Source: Mesorhizobium sp. (GTDB taxonomy: Bacteria > Pseudomonadota > Alphaproteobacteria > Rhizobiales > Rhizobiaceae). From it: a stretch of 64,000 bases of DNA. The notes beneath the pieces are model-generated. The model ran no database searches. It was not told where the DNA came from and worked only from the letters and a program-made list of their open reading frames with translations. The stretch covers positions 124,001 to 188,000 of the forward strand of contig SAPZ01000004.1 of assembly GCA_004020875.1 (NCBI GenBank), in the 5' to 3' direction. This document shows positions 1 through 11,525 of the stretch, in pieces (the stretch's first letter is position 1; the number at the start of each line of letters is the position of its first letter). Both the position numbers and the translations under genes were made by a program.

Positions 1-105
1 ATTGGAGACATGGGTGACGACGACCCCATGGCGCTCGGCGACCTTCTCGACCTCGGCCTTGACCGGGCAGGCGTCGGCGTCGACGTAGATAACAGGTGCA
101 GGCAT
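1..105 (-). CDS. UPF0178 (YaiI/YqxD) family protein, N-terminal part
   Basis: The first 35 codons of a minus-strand gene run off the left edge of the window. The start is the ATG at 103-105. Residues 8-16 read VDADACPVK, the signature at the start of UPF0178 proteins, a small PIN-like family with no settled biochemical role. The gene lies 66 bp downstream of gfa on the same strand, so it could be the third gene of an adhC-gfa-yaiI transcript, although nothing in the family links it to formaldehyde. Only the N-terminus is visible, so the length cannot be checked. Confidence 0.85.
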   Translation of the reverse strand, partial: MPAPVIYVDADACPVKAEVEKVAERHGVVVTHVSN

Positions 106-171
106 CGTTGCTTCCAGACGAATATGGGGCCGGCGTGTCGGCCAGCCCCATGGCAGAAATTGCAGGATTTG

Positions 172-741
172 TCAGGCCGGAAGCGCGCCCGACTTCTTCG
201 CCGTCCAGGTGGCGATATAGTCCATCAGGCCCGGGCTGAGGCAGTCATAGGGTTCGAGCCCGATCGACCTCAACTGCGCGCGGATGCCATCCATGCGGCT
301 CGGGTCGACGCCGGATTCGATGATCGAGGAGACGAAGGCGGCAAAGCCCGGCGGCGACCAGCCGTCCTCCTCGAAGCGCTCGGGATGGATGAAGGACAGG
401 CCCTTGAAGGGATGGTCGCGCTCGACCGGGCCATGCATATGGACGCCGCAGCCGGTGCAGGCATGGCGCTGGATCAGCGCCGAGGGATCGACCACTTTCA
501 GCTTGTCGCCATTCTCGGTGACGGTCACGTCGCCCGTGCCGGCGACGGCCACGACCGAGAAGATGGCGCCTTCCGGTTTCCAGCATTTGGTGCAGCCGCA
601 GGCGTGGTCGTGGGCGATCTGGCCCTTGACCTTCACCTTCACCGGCTTGCTGGTGCACAGGCAGACCAGCGTGCCGCCGGAGAAGGATGCGCTTTCCTTT
701 GGCAAGCCATTGTCAATCTTCGGATGCAGTTTCTCGGCCAT
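172..741 (-). CDS. gfa: S-(hydroxymethyl)glutathione synthase (glutathione-dependent formaldehyde-activating enzyme)
   Basis: This 189-residue protein belongs to the GFA family and is expected to speed condensation of formaldehyde with glutathione, giving the substrate of the neighbouring dehydrogenase. The zinc-binding cysteines are visible: C27 and C29, the C48-x-C50-x2-C53 cluster, and C95-x2-C98. The ATG at 741 was preferred to the in-frame codon 8 triplets upstream because the protein then begins [12 protein letters not shown], as is usual for full-length Gfa. It lies 65 bp downstream of the class III alcohol dehydrogenase gene on the same strand, which supports the assignment. A second, shorter GFA-fold protein at 45643 is probably not functionally equivalent. 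Confidence 0.93.
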   Translation of the reverse strand: MAEKLHPKIDNGLPKESASFSGGTLVCLCTSKPVKVKVKGQIAHDHACGCTKCWKPEGAIFSVVAVAGTGDVTVTENGDKLKVVDPSALIQRHACTGCGVHMHGPVERDHPFKGLSFIHPERFEEDGWSPPGFAAFVSSIIESGVDPSRMDGIRAQLRSIGLEPYDCLSPGLMDYIATWTAKKSGALPA

Positions 742-806
742 TCCATTCCTCCCATGTTTTACCACAGAGGTCGCCGGCGTTCTGGGCCTGCGGCCTGGTG
801 GCTTCC

Positions 807-1934
807 TCAGTAAACCACGACGCTCCGGATAGACTTGCCCTCATGCATGAGGTCGAAGCCCTTGTTGATGTCCTCGAGCTTGAGCGTGTGGGTGATCATC
901 GGATCGATCTGGATCTTTTTCTCCATGTACCAGTCGACGATCCGCGGCACGTCGGTGCGGCCGCGCGCGCCGCCGAAGGCGGTGCCCATCCAGGTGCGGC
1001 CGGTGACCAGCTGGAAGGGGCGCGTCGAAATCTCCTGGCCGGCGCCGGCGACGCCGATGATGACCGACTTGCCCCAGCCGCGATGCGACGCCTCCAGCGC
1101 CTGGCGCATCACCTTGGTGTTGCCGGTGCAGTCGAAAGTGTAGTCGGCGCCGCCGATCTGGTCGGCGCCCCGCTTGGTCAGGTTGACGAGGTAAGGCACG
1201 ATGTCGCCGTCGATCTCCTTCGGATTGACGAAATGCGTCATGCCGAACTTCTCGCCCCAGGCCTCCTTGTCGTTGTTGACATCGACGCCGATGATCATGT
1301 CGGCGCCGGCTAGGCGAAGCCCCTGGATGACATTCAAGCCGATGCCGCCGAGACCGAAGACGACCGCGGTCGCCCCTTGCTCGACCTTGGCAGTGTTGAT
1401 GACGGCGCCTATGCCGGTGGTCACGCCGCAGCCGATGTAGCAGATCTTGTCGAAGGGCGCGTCTGGATTGACCTTGGCGACCGCGATCTCGGGCAGCACG
1501 GTGAAGTTGGAGAAGGTCGAGCAGCCCATGTAATGGAAGAGTTTTTCGCCGCCGAGCGAGAAGCGCGAGGTGCCGTCGGGCATCAAGCCCTGTCCCTGTG
1601 TGGCGCGAATGGCGGTGCACAGATTTGTCTTGCGCGACAGACAGGACGGGCACTGGCGGCATTCGGGCGTGTAGAGCGGGATGACATGGTCGCCCTTCCT
1701 GACCGAGGTGACGCCCTTGCCGACATCGACGACGATGCCGGCGCCCTCATGGCCCAGGATGGCGGGGAACAGGCCTTCGGGATCGGCGCCCGACAGCGTG
1801 AACTCGTCGGTGTGGCAGATGCCGGTCGCCTTGACCTCGACCAGAACCTCGCCCTCGCGTGGGCCTTCGAGGTCCACCTCCATGATCTCCAGCGGCTTTC
1901 CGGCGGCAACGGCAACGGCGGCACGCGTTTTCAT
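807..1934 (-). CDS. frmA: S-(hydroxymethyl)glutathione dehydrogenase / class III alcohol dehydrogenase
   Basis: This 375-residue zinc-dependent medium-chain dehydrogenase oxidises S-hydroxymethylglutathione to S-formylglutathione with NAD+. The catalytic-zinc ligands C40 and H62 (in GHE) are present. A structural-zinc cluster of four cysteines follows at about residues 92-106 (PECRQCPSC...C). The Rossmann glycine motif GLGGIGL lies further on. The length matches class III ADH. The start is the ATG at 1932-1934, which has a strong GGGAGGA ribosome site just upstream; the reading frame stays open further upstream but without family similarity. The gene precedes gfa, forming a formaldehyde-detoxification operon. 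The same enzyme can reduce S-nitrosoglutathione. Confidence 0.96.
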   Translation of the reverse strand: MKTRAAVAVAAGKPLEIMEVDLEGPREGEVLVEVKATGICHTDEFTLSGADPEGLFPAILGHEGAGIVVDVGKGVTSVRKGDHVIPLYTPECRQCPSCLSRKTNLCTAIRATQGQGLMPDGTSRFSLGGEKLFHYMGCSTFSNFTVLPEIAVAKVNPDAPFDKICYIGCGVTTGIGAVINTAKVEQGATAVVFGLGGIGLNVIQGLRLAGADMIIGVDVNNDKEAWGEKFGMTHFVNPKEIDGDIVPYLVNLTKRGADQIGGADYTFDCTGNTKVMRQALEASHRGWGKSVIIGVAGAGQEISTRPFQLVTGRTWMGTAFGGARGRTDVPRIVDWYMEKKIQIDPMITHTLKLEDINKGFDLMHEGKSIRSVVVY

Positions 1935-2183
1935 GAGGCATTCCTCCCAAACGATCTGTAAGTTTTGGCTAACGGCAGGCTGCCCGTGGCGAATGCCAGC
2001 CTGCCATCCCTTTGGTGTTGTGCGCAATCTTAGCGAGTTCCGCGGTGGCGGCCAATGTCTCTTGCGACGTTTTTCGGCGCGGTTTCTGCAATCGTCACCG
2101 AGGGGAAGCCGACCTACGGACACTTGAGGCGCGCCGGAATTATCCATAGAACTGGACCGCTTCGCCGGAGGAACGACATCCGA

Positions 2184-4196
<2,013 letters not shown>

Positions 4197-4314
4197 GAAG
4201 AGGCGGTACCGGGTCGCAAGCTGTGTTCTGAGGGTCATTTGTGCTGGACTGGCATGGCCCCGTCCGGGACAATACATCTCAGCTGATTGAGTCTTTGGGA
4301 CAGCACGAAGAAAC

Positions 4315-7300
4315 ATGGCGGATGAACGACTTCCACGCGACCCGTTGCAGCGCGAAGCAGCCGTGAAGGCCGCGCGGCCGGAAGCGCCGGCCCGTACCTT
4401 TATCCATTTGCGGGTGCACTCGGCCTATTCGCTGCTCGAAGGCGCGCTTCAGCTTGGCACGATCGTCGGCCATGCGGTCAAGGACGAGGCGCCGGCGATC
4501 GCGGTTACCGACACCAACAATTTGTTCGGCGCGCTTGAATTCGCTCAGAAGGCGGTCAAGGACGGCATCCAGCCGATCATCGGCTGCCAGGTCGATCTCG
4601 CCTTTTCCGGAGAGGCGAGCGACGGTCAGCGCGACCGCCGCCGACTTGGGCCGGAGATGTCGCCGGTCGTGCTGATCGCCGCCAGCGAGGCTGGCTATGC
4701 CAATCTGGTGCGGCTGATCAGCAAGGTTTATCTGGAGACGCCGCCCGGTGAGCCGGTGCACCTGACGAGCGCCACGCTTGAGGGCAAAAGCGACGGGCTG
4801 ATCTGTCTGACCGGAGGCCCGCGCGGTCCGATCGGCAGCGCCCTGAAAGCGGACCGGCGCGACCTCGCCGAACAGCGACTGCTGTTCCTCAAGGACCTGT
4901 TCGGCGACAGGCTCTATGTCGAGCTGGAGCGGGTCGCCGGCTACGACCGCATGCTCGAAAAATCGACGGTCGACCTGGCGTACACTCACGACCTTCCGCT
5001 GGTCGCCACCAATGAGGCGTTCTTCTCGAAGCGCGAGGATTATGAAGCGCATGATGCCCTGATCGCCATCGCCGAGGGATCGGTAGTCGCCGCGGACAAT
5101 CGCCGGCGGCTTTCGCCGGACAATTTCCTGCGCGGCCAGGCGGAGATGGCGCGGCTTTTCTCCGACCTGCCGGAAGCGATCGACAACACGGTCGAGATCG
5201 CCATGCGCTGTTCCTATTATCCGAAGAACCGCAGCCCGATCCTGCCGCGATTCACCGGCGCAGACGCAGCCGACAAGGATGCCGCCGAGAAGGCGGAAGC
5301 CGCAGAGCTTGCCCGCCAGGCGCGAGAGGGGCTGGAGAAGCGGCTTGCGGCGCACGGGCCGACCCCGGGCTACACGGTCGAGCAATATCGCGAACGGCTC
5401 GAATTCGAGCTCGGTATCATCGAAAGGATGAAGTTCCCCGGCTACTTCCTGATCGTTGCCGACTTCATCAAATGGGCCAAATCGCAAGGTATTCCGGTCG
5501 GGCCGGGACGCGGCTCGGGCGCGGGATCGCTGGTCGCCTATTCGACCACCATCACCGATATCGATCCGCTGCGCTTCTCGCTGCTGTTCGAGCGCTTCCT
5601 CAATCCGGACCGCGTTTCGATGCCGGACTTCGACATCGACTTCTGCCAGGATCGCCGCGAAGAGGTCATCCGCTACGTCCAGCAGAAATACGGGCGCGAC
5701 CAGGTCGGCCAGATCATCACCTTCGGTACGCTGCAGGCGCGTGCGGTGCTGCGCGACGTCGGTCGTGTGCTGCAGATGCCTTATGGCCAGGTCGACAAGC
5801 TCTCCAAGATGGTCCCGCAGAACCCGGCCAACCCGGTCAAGCTGGCTGATGCCATAGCCAACGAACCGCGCTTCGCCGAGGAGGCGGAGAAGGAGCCGAT
5901 CGTGCAGACGCTGCTCGACACGGCGCAGAAGCTCGAAGGCCTCTACCGCCACGCCTCGACGCACGCGGCCGGCATCGTCATCGGCGACCGGCCGCTGTCG
6001 GAACTGGTGCCGATGTACCGCGATCCGCGCTCGGACATGCCGGTCACCCAGTTCAACATGAAATATGTCGAGCAAGCCGGCTTGGTGAAGTTCGACTTCC
6101 TTGGCCTGAAGACGCTGACCGTGCTGGAAACGGCGGTGAAGCTGATCCGCCGGCGCGGCGTCGACATCGATCTCGCGACGATACCGCTCGACGACAAAGA
6201 GACTTACTCGATGCTGTCGCGCGGCGAGGTGGTCGGCGTGTTCCAGGTTGAAAGCGCGGGCATGCGCAAGGCGCTGATCGGCATGCGGCCGGACTGCATC
6301 GAGGACATCATCGCGCTGGTGGCGCTCTACCGCCCAGGCCCGATGGAGAACATCCCGACCTACAACGCCAGAAAGCATGGCGAGGAGGAGATGGCCTCGA
6401 TCCATCCCAAGATCGACCATCTGGTGAAGGAGACGCAAGGCGTTATCGTCTACCAGGAACAGGTGATGCAGATCGCGCAGGAACTGTCCGGCTATTCGCT
6501 CGGCGAGGCCGACCTACTGCGCCGCGCGATGGGCAAGAAGATCCGCGCCGAGATGGACAAGCAGCGCGAGCGCTTCGTCACGGGCGCAGTCGAGCGTGGC
6601 GTCTCCAAGCCGCAGGCCGACTTCATCTTCGACCTGTTGGCCAAGTTCGCCGACTACGGCTTCAACAAGTCGCACGCGGCGGCCTACGCGGTCGTTTCCT
6701 ACCAGACTGCCTATCTCAAGGCGCATTACCCGGTCGAGTTCCTGGCGGCGTCGATGACGCTCGACATGAGCAATACCGACAAGCTGGCCGATTTCCGGCA
6801 GGACGCGATGCGGCTTGGCATCGAGGTGGTGGCGCCGTCGGTGATGTCGAGCTTCCGCCCCTTCGAGGTCGGCGAGAACAAGATCTTCTATTCTCTGGCG
6901 GCGCTCAAAGGCGTCGGCGACGCGGCGGTCGAGCACATCGTCGAGAAGCGCGGCGAGAAGCCGTTCAAGAACCTTGCCGATTTCTGCGAGCGCGTCGATC
7001 CGAAGATCGTCGGCAAGCGCGTCTTCGAAAGCCTGATCATGGCCGGAGCGCTCGATTGCTTCGGCCACGACCGCGCGCAGATGATGGCCGGCGTCGAGCG
7101 CATGATGGGACTTGCCTCGCTGGCTCAGCAGAACGCCATCTCCGGCCAGGCCGACATTTTCGGCGCTTCGCTCGGCAGCCAGTCGCAGGCGCTCAACCTG
7201 CCGGCGACCGACCCGTGGCTTGCCGCTGACCGGCTGCACCGCGAGTTCCAGGTGGTGGGCTTCTATCTCTCCGCGCATCCGCTGGACGAGTACAAGGCAG

Positions 7301-7842
7301 CGCTTCAGAAGATGCGGGTGCAGAACTGGGCGGAATTCTCGGCCGCCGTTAAACGCGGAGCGGCCGCCGGGCGACTTGCCGGCACCGTCACCACCAAGCA
7401 GGAGCGCAAGACCCGCACGGGTAACAAGATGGGCGTGGTGCAGTTTTCCGACACGACCGGCCAGTACGAGGCCGTGCTGTTTTCCGAAGGGCTGGCGCAG
7501 TATCGAGACATGCTGGAGCCCGGCCGCTCGGTGGTGATCACCGTTTCGGCGGAGGACCGGCCGGAAGGCATCAATCTGCGCATACAGACCGTGCAGTCGC
7601 TGGAGGACGAAGCCAGCCGCATCCAGAAGGCGCTGCGTATTTTCGTGCGCGACGCAGCACCCCTCGGCACGCTTGCCAACCAGCTCTCGGTCAAGGGCGA
7701 AGGGCAAGTGAGCTTGGTGCTGATCAAGGAAGCAGGACTGGGCGAAGTGGAGATCGAGCTGCCCAATCGCTACCGCATCTCGCCGCAGGTTGCCTCGGCA
7801 ATGCGGGCGGTGCCGGGTGTGGTGGAGGTCGAGCTGGTTTAG
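4315..7842 (+). CDS. dnaE: DNA polymerase III alpha subunit (replicative polymerase)
   Basis: This 1175-residue protein is full length for DnaE1. It opens with a PHP domain (FIHLRVHSAYSLLEGA, about residues 26-41). The polymerase active site is MPDFDIDFC, with D438 and D440, and the third catalytic aspartate is likely D594 in KFDFLGLKTL. A helix-hairpin-helix, an OB-fold region and a C-terminal tau-binding region complete it. The presence of the full beta-binding and OB regions and the length argue for replicative DnaE1 rather than the SOS mutasome DnaE2. The start ATG at 4315 fits the family. The stop codon is one base from the stop of the convergent transporter gene. Confidence 0.96.
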   Translation: MADERLPRDPLQREAAVKAARPEAPARTFIHLRVHSAYSLLEGALQLGTIVGHAVKDEAPAIAVTDTNNLFGALEFAQKAVKDGIQPIIGCQVDLAFSGEASDGQRDRRRLGPEMSPVVLIAASEAGYANLVRLISKVYLETPPGEPVHLTSATLEGKSDGLICLTGGPRGPIGSALKADRRDLAEQRLLFLKDLFGDRLYVELERVAGYDRMLEKSTVDLAYTHDLPLVATNEAFFSKREDYEAHDALIAIAEGSVVAADNRRRLSPDNFLRGQAEMARLFSDLPEAIDNTVEIAMRCSYYPKNRSPILPRFTGADAADKDAAEKAEAAELARQAREGLEKRLAAHGPTPGYTVEQYRERLEFELGIIERMKFPGYFLIVADFIKWAKSQGIPVGPGRGSGAGSLVAYSTTITDIDPLRFSLLFERFLNPDRVSMPDFDIDFCQDRREEVIRYVQQKYGRDQVGQIITFGTLQARAVLRDVGRVLQMPYGQVDKLSKMVPQNPANPVKLADAIANEPRFAEEAEKEPIVQTLLDTAQKLEGLYRHASTHAAGIVIGDRPLSELVPMYRDPRSDMPVTQFNMKYVEQAGLVKFDFLGLKTLTVLETAVKLIRRRGVDIDLATIPLDDKETYSMLSRGEVVGVFQVESAGMRKALIGMRPDCIEDIIALVALYRPGPMENIPTYNARKHGEEEMASIHPKIDHLVKETQGVIVYQEQVMQIAQELSGYSLGEADLLRRAMGKKIRAEMDKQRERFVTGAVERGVSKPQADFIFDLLAKFADYGFNKSHAAAYAVVSYQTAYLKAHYPVEFLAASMTLDMSNTDKLADFRQDAMRLGIEVVAPSVMSSFRPFEVGENKIFYSLAALKGVGDAAVEHIVEKRGEKPFKNLADFCERVDPKIVGKRVFESLIMAGALDCFGHDRAQMMAGVERMMGLASLAQQNAISGQADIFGASLGSQSQALNLPATDPWLAADRLHREFQVVGFYLSAHPLDEYKAALQKMRVQNWAEFSAAVKRGAAAGRLAGTVTTKQERKTRTGNKMGVVQFSDTTGQYEAVLFSEGLAQYRDMLEPGRSVVITVSAEDRPEGINLRIQTVQSLEDEASRIQKALRIFVRDAAPLGTLANQLSVKGEGQVSLVLIKEAGLGEVEIELPNRYRISPQVASAMRAVPGVVEVELV

Positions 7843-7843
7843 C

Positions 7844-8731
7844 TCAGGGCGTTGCCGCCTCAGCCTCCGCCACTTGCGGCGTCGTGCGCTGCAGGTTGAG
7901 CAGGTTGCCGGCAAGGATCAGCGCCGCCCCCCCGGCGGTGAAGATGTCGATCTGCTCGCGATAGAGCAGCCAGCCGACCAGTGCCGACAGTGGCACGCGT
8001 AGGAAATCCATCGGCGAGATGATAGTGGCGTCGGCATGGGTGAGCGCGCGGGCCAGGCAGAAATGCGATGACATGCCGGTGAAGGCGATGACGAAGATCC
8101 ATGGCCAGAGCCCTGGCGAAGGGGTGCGCCAGTGGTAGAGAGCCGGGATCAAGCCAACCGCCGACTGGATGATCAGCATCCAGAAGATGATGCGAACCAC
8201 GCTTTCGGTCTTGGTCATCGACTTCACCAGGACCATCGAGATGCCGAAGCAGACCGCGGCGCCGAGCACGACGAGGTGTCCGGGATCCATCGAACCCGCG
8301 CTTGGGCGCACGATGATCACCACGCCGATCAAGCCAAGCACGATCGCCGTCAGTTTTGACCGGGATAGTCTTTCCCCCAGAAAACTGACCGCGAGAATCG
8401 CCGTCCAGATCGGCGTCGTGAACTCGATCGAGATCAGCACGGCGAGCGGAATGAGCGTCAGCGCATAGAGCCACGCGGCCTGGCCGGTATAGTGGATGAC
8501 ATTGCGGGCTATGTGGGCGAAAGGGCGCCCGGTGCGCATTGCGGCAAAACCGCCGTTCACCATCACCAGCGGCAAAAGGATGAAGAAACCGATCACGGAG
8601 CGCAGTTCCAGCACCTGAAAGACGTTGAGCTCGGCCGTCGTTTCGCGGCCGGCGACCGACATCGCCAGCATCGAGGCGATTGACAGCGCCATCCAGAATG
8701 CGGCTTTGGGGATCGAGGGAGCGGGTGCCAT
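7844..8731 (-). CDS. EamA/DMT-family transporter
   Basis: This is a 295-residue integral inner-membrane protein with about ten hydrophobic segments arranged as two EamA repeats, the drug/metabolite transporter fold. The substrate cannot be told from sequence; relatives export amino acids or metabolites. I chose the ATG at 8731 because the protein then starts MAPAPSIPKAAF just before the first membrane segment. The frame is open to 8863, but the extra residues are not hydrophobic or family-like. The gene is convergent with dnaE. Confidence 0.85.
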   Translation of the reverse strand: MAPAPSIPKAAFWMALSIASMLAMSVAGRETTAELNVFQVLELRSVIGFFILLPLVMVNGGFAAMRTGRPFAHIARNVIHYTGQAAWLYALTLIPLAVLISIEFTTPIWTAILAVSFLGERLSRSKLTAIVLGLIGVVIIVRPSAGSMDPGHLVVLGAAVCFGISMVLVKSMTKTESVVRIIFWMLIIQSAVGLIPALYHWRTPSPGLWPWIFVIAFTGMSSHFCLARALTHADATIISPMDFLRVPLSALVGWLLYREQIDIFTAGGAALILAGNLLNLQRTTPQVAEAEAATP

Positions 8732-8946
8732 TGGGACTCTATCTCGCAAGCCCGGACCCGTGCTGCAATCGTTAGTGGCGTCATTCCACTGGGCCAGCCG
8801 ATCCATGTCAAAAACAGTCATAGCCCAGCCGGAACCTGGCGCCCGGGCATCCGTTAAGCCCACGCCTTCCGTCGGCAGGGGCCGGGCGAAACCGATTCAA
8901 ACTCTTCCTGAAATTGTACTAGTGATCGCGAGAGGGGAACACCTTG

Positions 8947-9450
8947 ATGAAATCGACCGCCGCCTCGCTGGCCGCCGCCTGTCTTTTCTGCGCGACCGGC
9001 GCGCATGCCGACGAGGCGGCTTTCCTGCGTTCGCTGCAGGGCAGGTTTTCCGGCGAGGGAACGGTCAGGATCAGGACGAACACGCCGGTGATGAATATCA
9101 ATTGCACCTTCACCTCGGACGCGACGGCGGACTCGCTGTCGCTTGATGGCACCTGCCGTGCGTTATTGATCATGTCGCGCGAAATCCGCGCCGACCTGAA
9201 GGTCAGCGGGGCGAGCTACACCGGCACTTACATCGGCTCGCGCAGCGGACCCGCCGGCCTCAACGGGAGCCGCAAGGGCGATGCGATCGACCTGGACATC
9301 CATTGGGCGAATATCGTCAATGGCGACCGCGACGCCGAGCTGAGGGTTGAAAAGATCGGACCGGACAATATGCGCATGACGGTGACCGACATGGATCCGG
9401 CCACCGGCAACATGGTGGTGACGAGTCGGATCGATCTGAAGCGCAGCTGA
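8947..9450 (+). CDS. Secreted protein of unknown function
   Basis: This 167-residue protein has a clear signal peptide of about 21 residues ending in GAHA-DE, so it is probably periplasmic. The mature part is rich in alternating beta-strand patterns with two cysteines (in INCTF and GTCRA) that could form a disulfide. I do not recognise a named domain. A GAGAGGGG ribosome site lies upstream; TTG at 8944 is a possible alternative start one codon earlier. It stands alone between the minus-strand transporter and dinB, with five bases separating its stop from the dinB stop. Confidence 0.7.
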   Translation: MKSTAASLAAACLFCATGAHADEAAFLRSLQGRFSGEGTVRIRTNTPVMNINCTFTSDATADSLSLDGTCRALLIMSREIRADLKVSGASYTGTYIGSRSGPAGLNGSRKGDAIDLDIHWANIVNGDRDAELRVEKIGPDNMRMTVTDMDPATGNMVVTSRIDLKRS

Positions 9451-9454
9451 CCCC

Positions 9455-10783
9455 TCAATCCTCGAGCGGCTCGGGCGGATTGGCGGCGCGGCCCTTGCCG
9501 AATGTATAGCCGGTCTCGACGGCCTTCCCGCCGAACTTGTCGCGCAACGCGTCCATCGCGCCTTCGGCCAGCGCGCGCTTGCGCGACTGCAGGTCGACCA
9601 GGTCCGGCGGATCGGCCTTTTCGTCGTCGGAGAGGTCGCTGACGCCGATGCCGAGCAAACGGAACTTCGTGCCGTCGGCTTCGCGGCGCAACAGGTCGAG
9701 GCCGGTCTGAAAGATGCGGTCGGCAAGGCGCGTCGGATTGCCGAGCTGGCGGTTGCGGGTGCGCGTCTTGAAATCCTGCGTCTTCAGCTTCAGCACCACG
9801 GTGCGCCCCGCAATGCCGGACTTCTTCAACCGCGCCGAAACTTTTTCCGACAGGCCTCGCAGAACCGGCACCAGTTCCGACAGGGCGCCGATGTCATTAT
9901 CGAAGGTGGTTTCGGCCGACACGCTCTTGGCGTCGCCGCCGGGGTCGACCGGGCGGTCGTCCTCGCCGCGCGAGAGCCGGTAGAGCCGGTCGCCCATGAC
10001 GCCATAGCGGCGCATCAGGTCGCCGCGCTCCACGCGCTGCAACTGCGCGATCATGCGGATGCCGTCGCGCTCCAGCGTCGCGGCCAGCGCCTTGCCCACG
10101 CCCCAGATCATCGTCACCGGCTGCTCGGCGAGAAAGCTCAGAGCTTCCGCCTCGCCGATCACCGAAAAGCCGCGCGGCTTGCGGAAATCCGAGGCGATCT
10201 TGGCCAGGAACTTGCAGTAGGAAAGACCCGCCGAGACGGTGATGCCGAGTTCTTTTTCCACCGTCTGCGCGAAGCTCGCCAATACCAGCGCCGGCGGCAT
10301 GCCGTGCAGACGCTCGGTGCCGGCGAGGTCGAGAAACGCCTCGTCGATCGACAGCGGCTCGACCTGCGGCGTCAACGCCAGCATCAGCGCTCGCACCTGG
10401 CGGCCGACGCCGACATATTTTTCCATGTTGGGCGGAATCACCACCGCTTCCGGGCAGAGTTCCAGCGCCTTGAACATCGGCATGGCCGAGCGCACGCCCT
10501 GGATGCGGGCGATGTAGCAGGCGGTGGAGACAACGCCGCGCCGGCCGCCGCCGACGATGACCGGCTTGTCCTTCAGCGCCGGATTGTCGCGCTTTTCGAT
10601 CGCTGCGTAGAATGCGTCGCAATCGATATGTGCAATCTTGAGCCGGTAGAGCTCCGTGTGCCGGACAAGGCGCGGACTGCCGCAGCGTTCGCAGCGCTGC
10701 GTCTCGCTGCGCTGGAGCGCCAGGCAGTCACGGCAAAAACCGTGTTCGGGATTGTTGACAGGAGCCGCCATCGCTGCGAACAT
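9455..10783 (-). CDS. dinB: DNA polymerase IV (Y-family) with N-terminal zinc knuckle
   Basis: This is a translesion polymerase of about 442 residues. The catalytic motifs are HIDCDAFYA (D54) and SIDEAFLDL, followed by helix-hairpin-helix and little-finger regions. The N-terminus carries C17-x2-C20-x10-C31-x2-C34, a zinc-knuckle-like extension before the palm domain that E. coli DinB lacks. The start is uncertain: ATG at 10783 or ATG at 10771, four codons later. A GAAC-N7-GAAC box overlaps the first of these, which favours the second, or a short leader. The C-terminal tail ends [12 protein letters not shown] with no obvious beta-clamp peptide. It is divergent from the GNAT gene at 10849. Confidence 0.92.
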   Translation of the reverse strand: MFAAMAAPVNNPEHGFCRDCLALQRSETQRCERCGSPRLVRHTELYRLKIAHIDCDAFYAAIEKRDNPALKDKPVIVGGGRRGVVSTACYIARIQGVRSAMPMFKALELCPEAVVIPPNMEKYVGVGRQVRALMLALTPQVEPLSIDEAFLDLAGTERLHGMPPALVLASFAQTVEKELGITVSAGLSYCKFLAKIASDFRKPRGFSVIGEAEALSFLAEQPVTMIWGVGKALAATLERDGIRMIAQLQRVERGDLMRRYGVMGDRLYRLSRGEDDRPVDPGGDAKSVSAETTFDNDIGALSELVPVLRGLSEKVSARLKKSGIAGRTVVLKLKTQDFKTRTRNRQLGNPTRLADRIFQTGLDLLRREADGTKFRLLGIGVSDLSDDEKADPPDLVDLQSRKRALAEGAMDALRDKFGGKAVETGYTFGKGRAANPPEPLED

Positions 10784-10792
10784 AAAGAGAAC
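10778..10792. promoter_or_regulatory. LexA/SOS box (GAAC-N7-GAAC)
   Basis: The plus strand reads GAACATAAAGAGAAC; on the minus strand this is GTTC-N7-GTTC, the direct-repeat SOS box of Alphaproteobacteria. It lies at the 5' end of dinB and 57 bp before the divergent GNAT gene. Repression by LexA and induction by DNA damage is inferred from the motif and its position. Confidence 0.75.
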
Positions 10793-10848
10793 AAACGCAA
10801 TGGTACGACAGCGCAAGGCTGGCAACAAGCTTGGCCTGGGGAGAACGC

Positions 10849-11424
10849 ATGAGCACGACCATAGCAGCACTGACCCCCGAGCGCTGGGCCGATTTCGAGG
10901 ACCTCTTCGGCAAGCAGGGGGCCTGTTACGGTTGCTGGTGCACGCATTTCCGGCTGGCGCCGGCAGAGCGCCGCGCCAGCGACAAGGAGCGCAACAAGAA
11001 TCTGATCAAGGCGCGCATCGAGGCAGGTCCGCCGCCGGGGCTCCTGGCGTTTGAGGACGGCAACGCCGTCGGCTGGATGCAGGTCGGCCCGCGCGCCGAC
11101 GTGCCCGAGTGGAACAACCAGGGCAGGGGCTCGGCCCCGATCGATCCGGCCGACGCCGGCGATCCAAATGTCTGGGCGATCTCCTGCTTCTTCATCCGCG
11201 TCAAGGCGAGGGGCCGCGGCATCACGCACCGTCTGATCGAGGGTGGCATCGCCTTTGCCCGTGAGAACGGCGCGAGGCTGCTCGAAGCCTGCCCGATCGA
11301 CCTGTCGCGCGATTCGCGTTCGATCGGGCTTTTCGTCGGCTCGTCGCGGGTGTTCGAGAAGGCCGGCTTCGAGAGGCTGGTGGAGCGCAAGCCAGGCCGG
11401 CCGCTGATGCGACTGGTGCTTTAG
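10849..11424 (+). CDS. GNAT-family N-acetyltransferase
   Basis: This 191-residue protein has the acetyl-CoA binding region of GNAT enzymes around [26 protein letters not shown], where the R-x-x-G-R/G-x loop precedes an alpha helix. The N-terminal part has an unusual CYGCWC motif in the segment YGCWCTHFR, seen in a subgroup of uncharacterised GNAT proteins. The acceptor is unknown. The ATG at 10849 follows a GGGGAGA ribosome site; a TTG six codons upstream is less likely. The gene diverges from dinB. Confidence 0.8.
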   Translation: MSTTIAALTPERWADFEDLFGKQGACYGCWCTHFRLAPAERRASDKERNKNLIKARIEAGPPPGLLAFEDGNAVGWMQVGPRADVPEWNNQGRGSAPIDPADAGDPNVWAISCFFIRVKARGRGITHRLIEGGIAFARENGARLLEACPIDLSRDSRSIGLFVGSSRVFEKAGFERLVERKPGRPLMRLVL

Positions 11425-11525
11425 CCGGATTCGCTTTTGGCCTACAGTCGGCGTCTTGCGGCTGTAACGCTTCTTGCCTAGCAGACGCACCATTGTTTCG
11501 TCTTCCGACAGCACGGAGAACCGAC

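Noticed and set aside
4279..6438. 719-residue minus-strand frame opposite dnaE
   Set aside because: It lies opposite the DnaE polymerase motifs and has no domain of its own.
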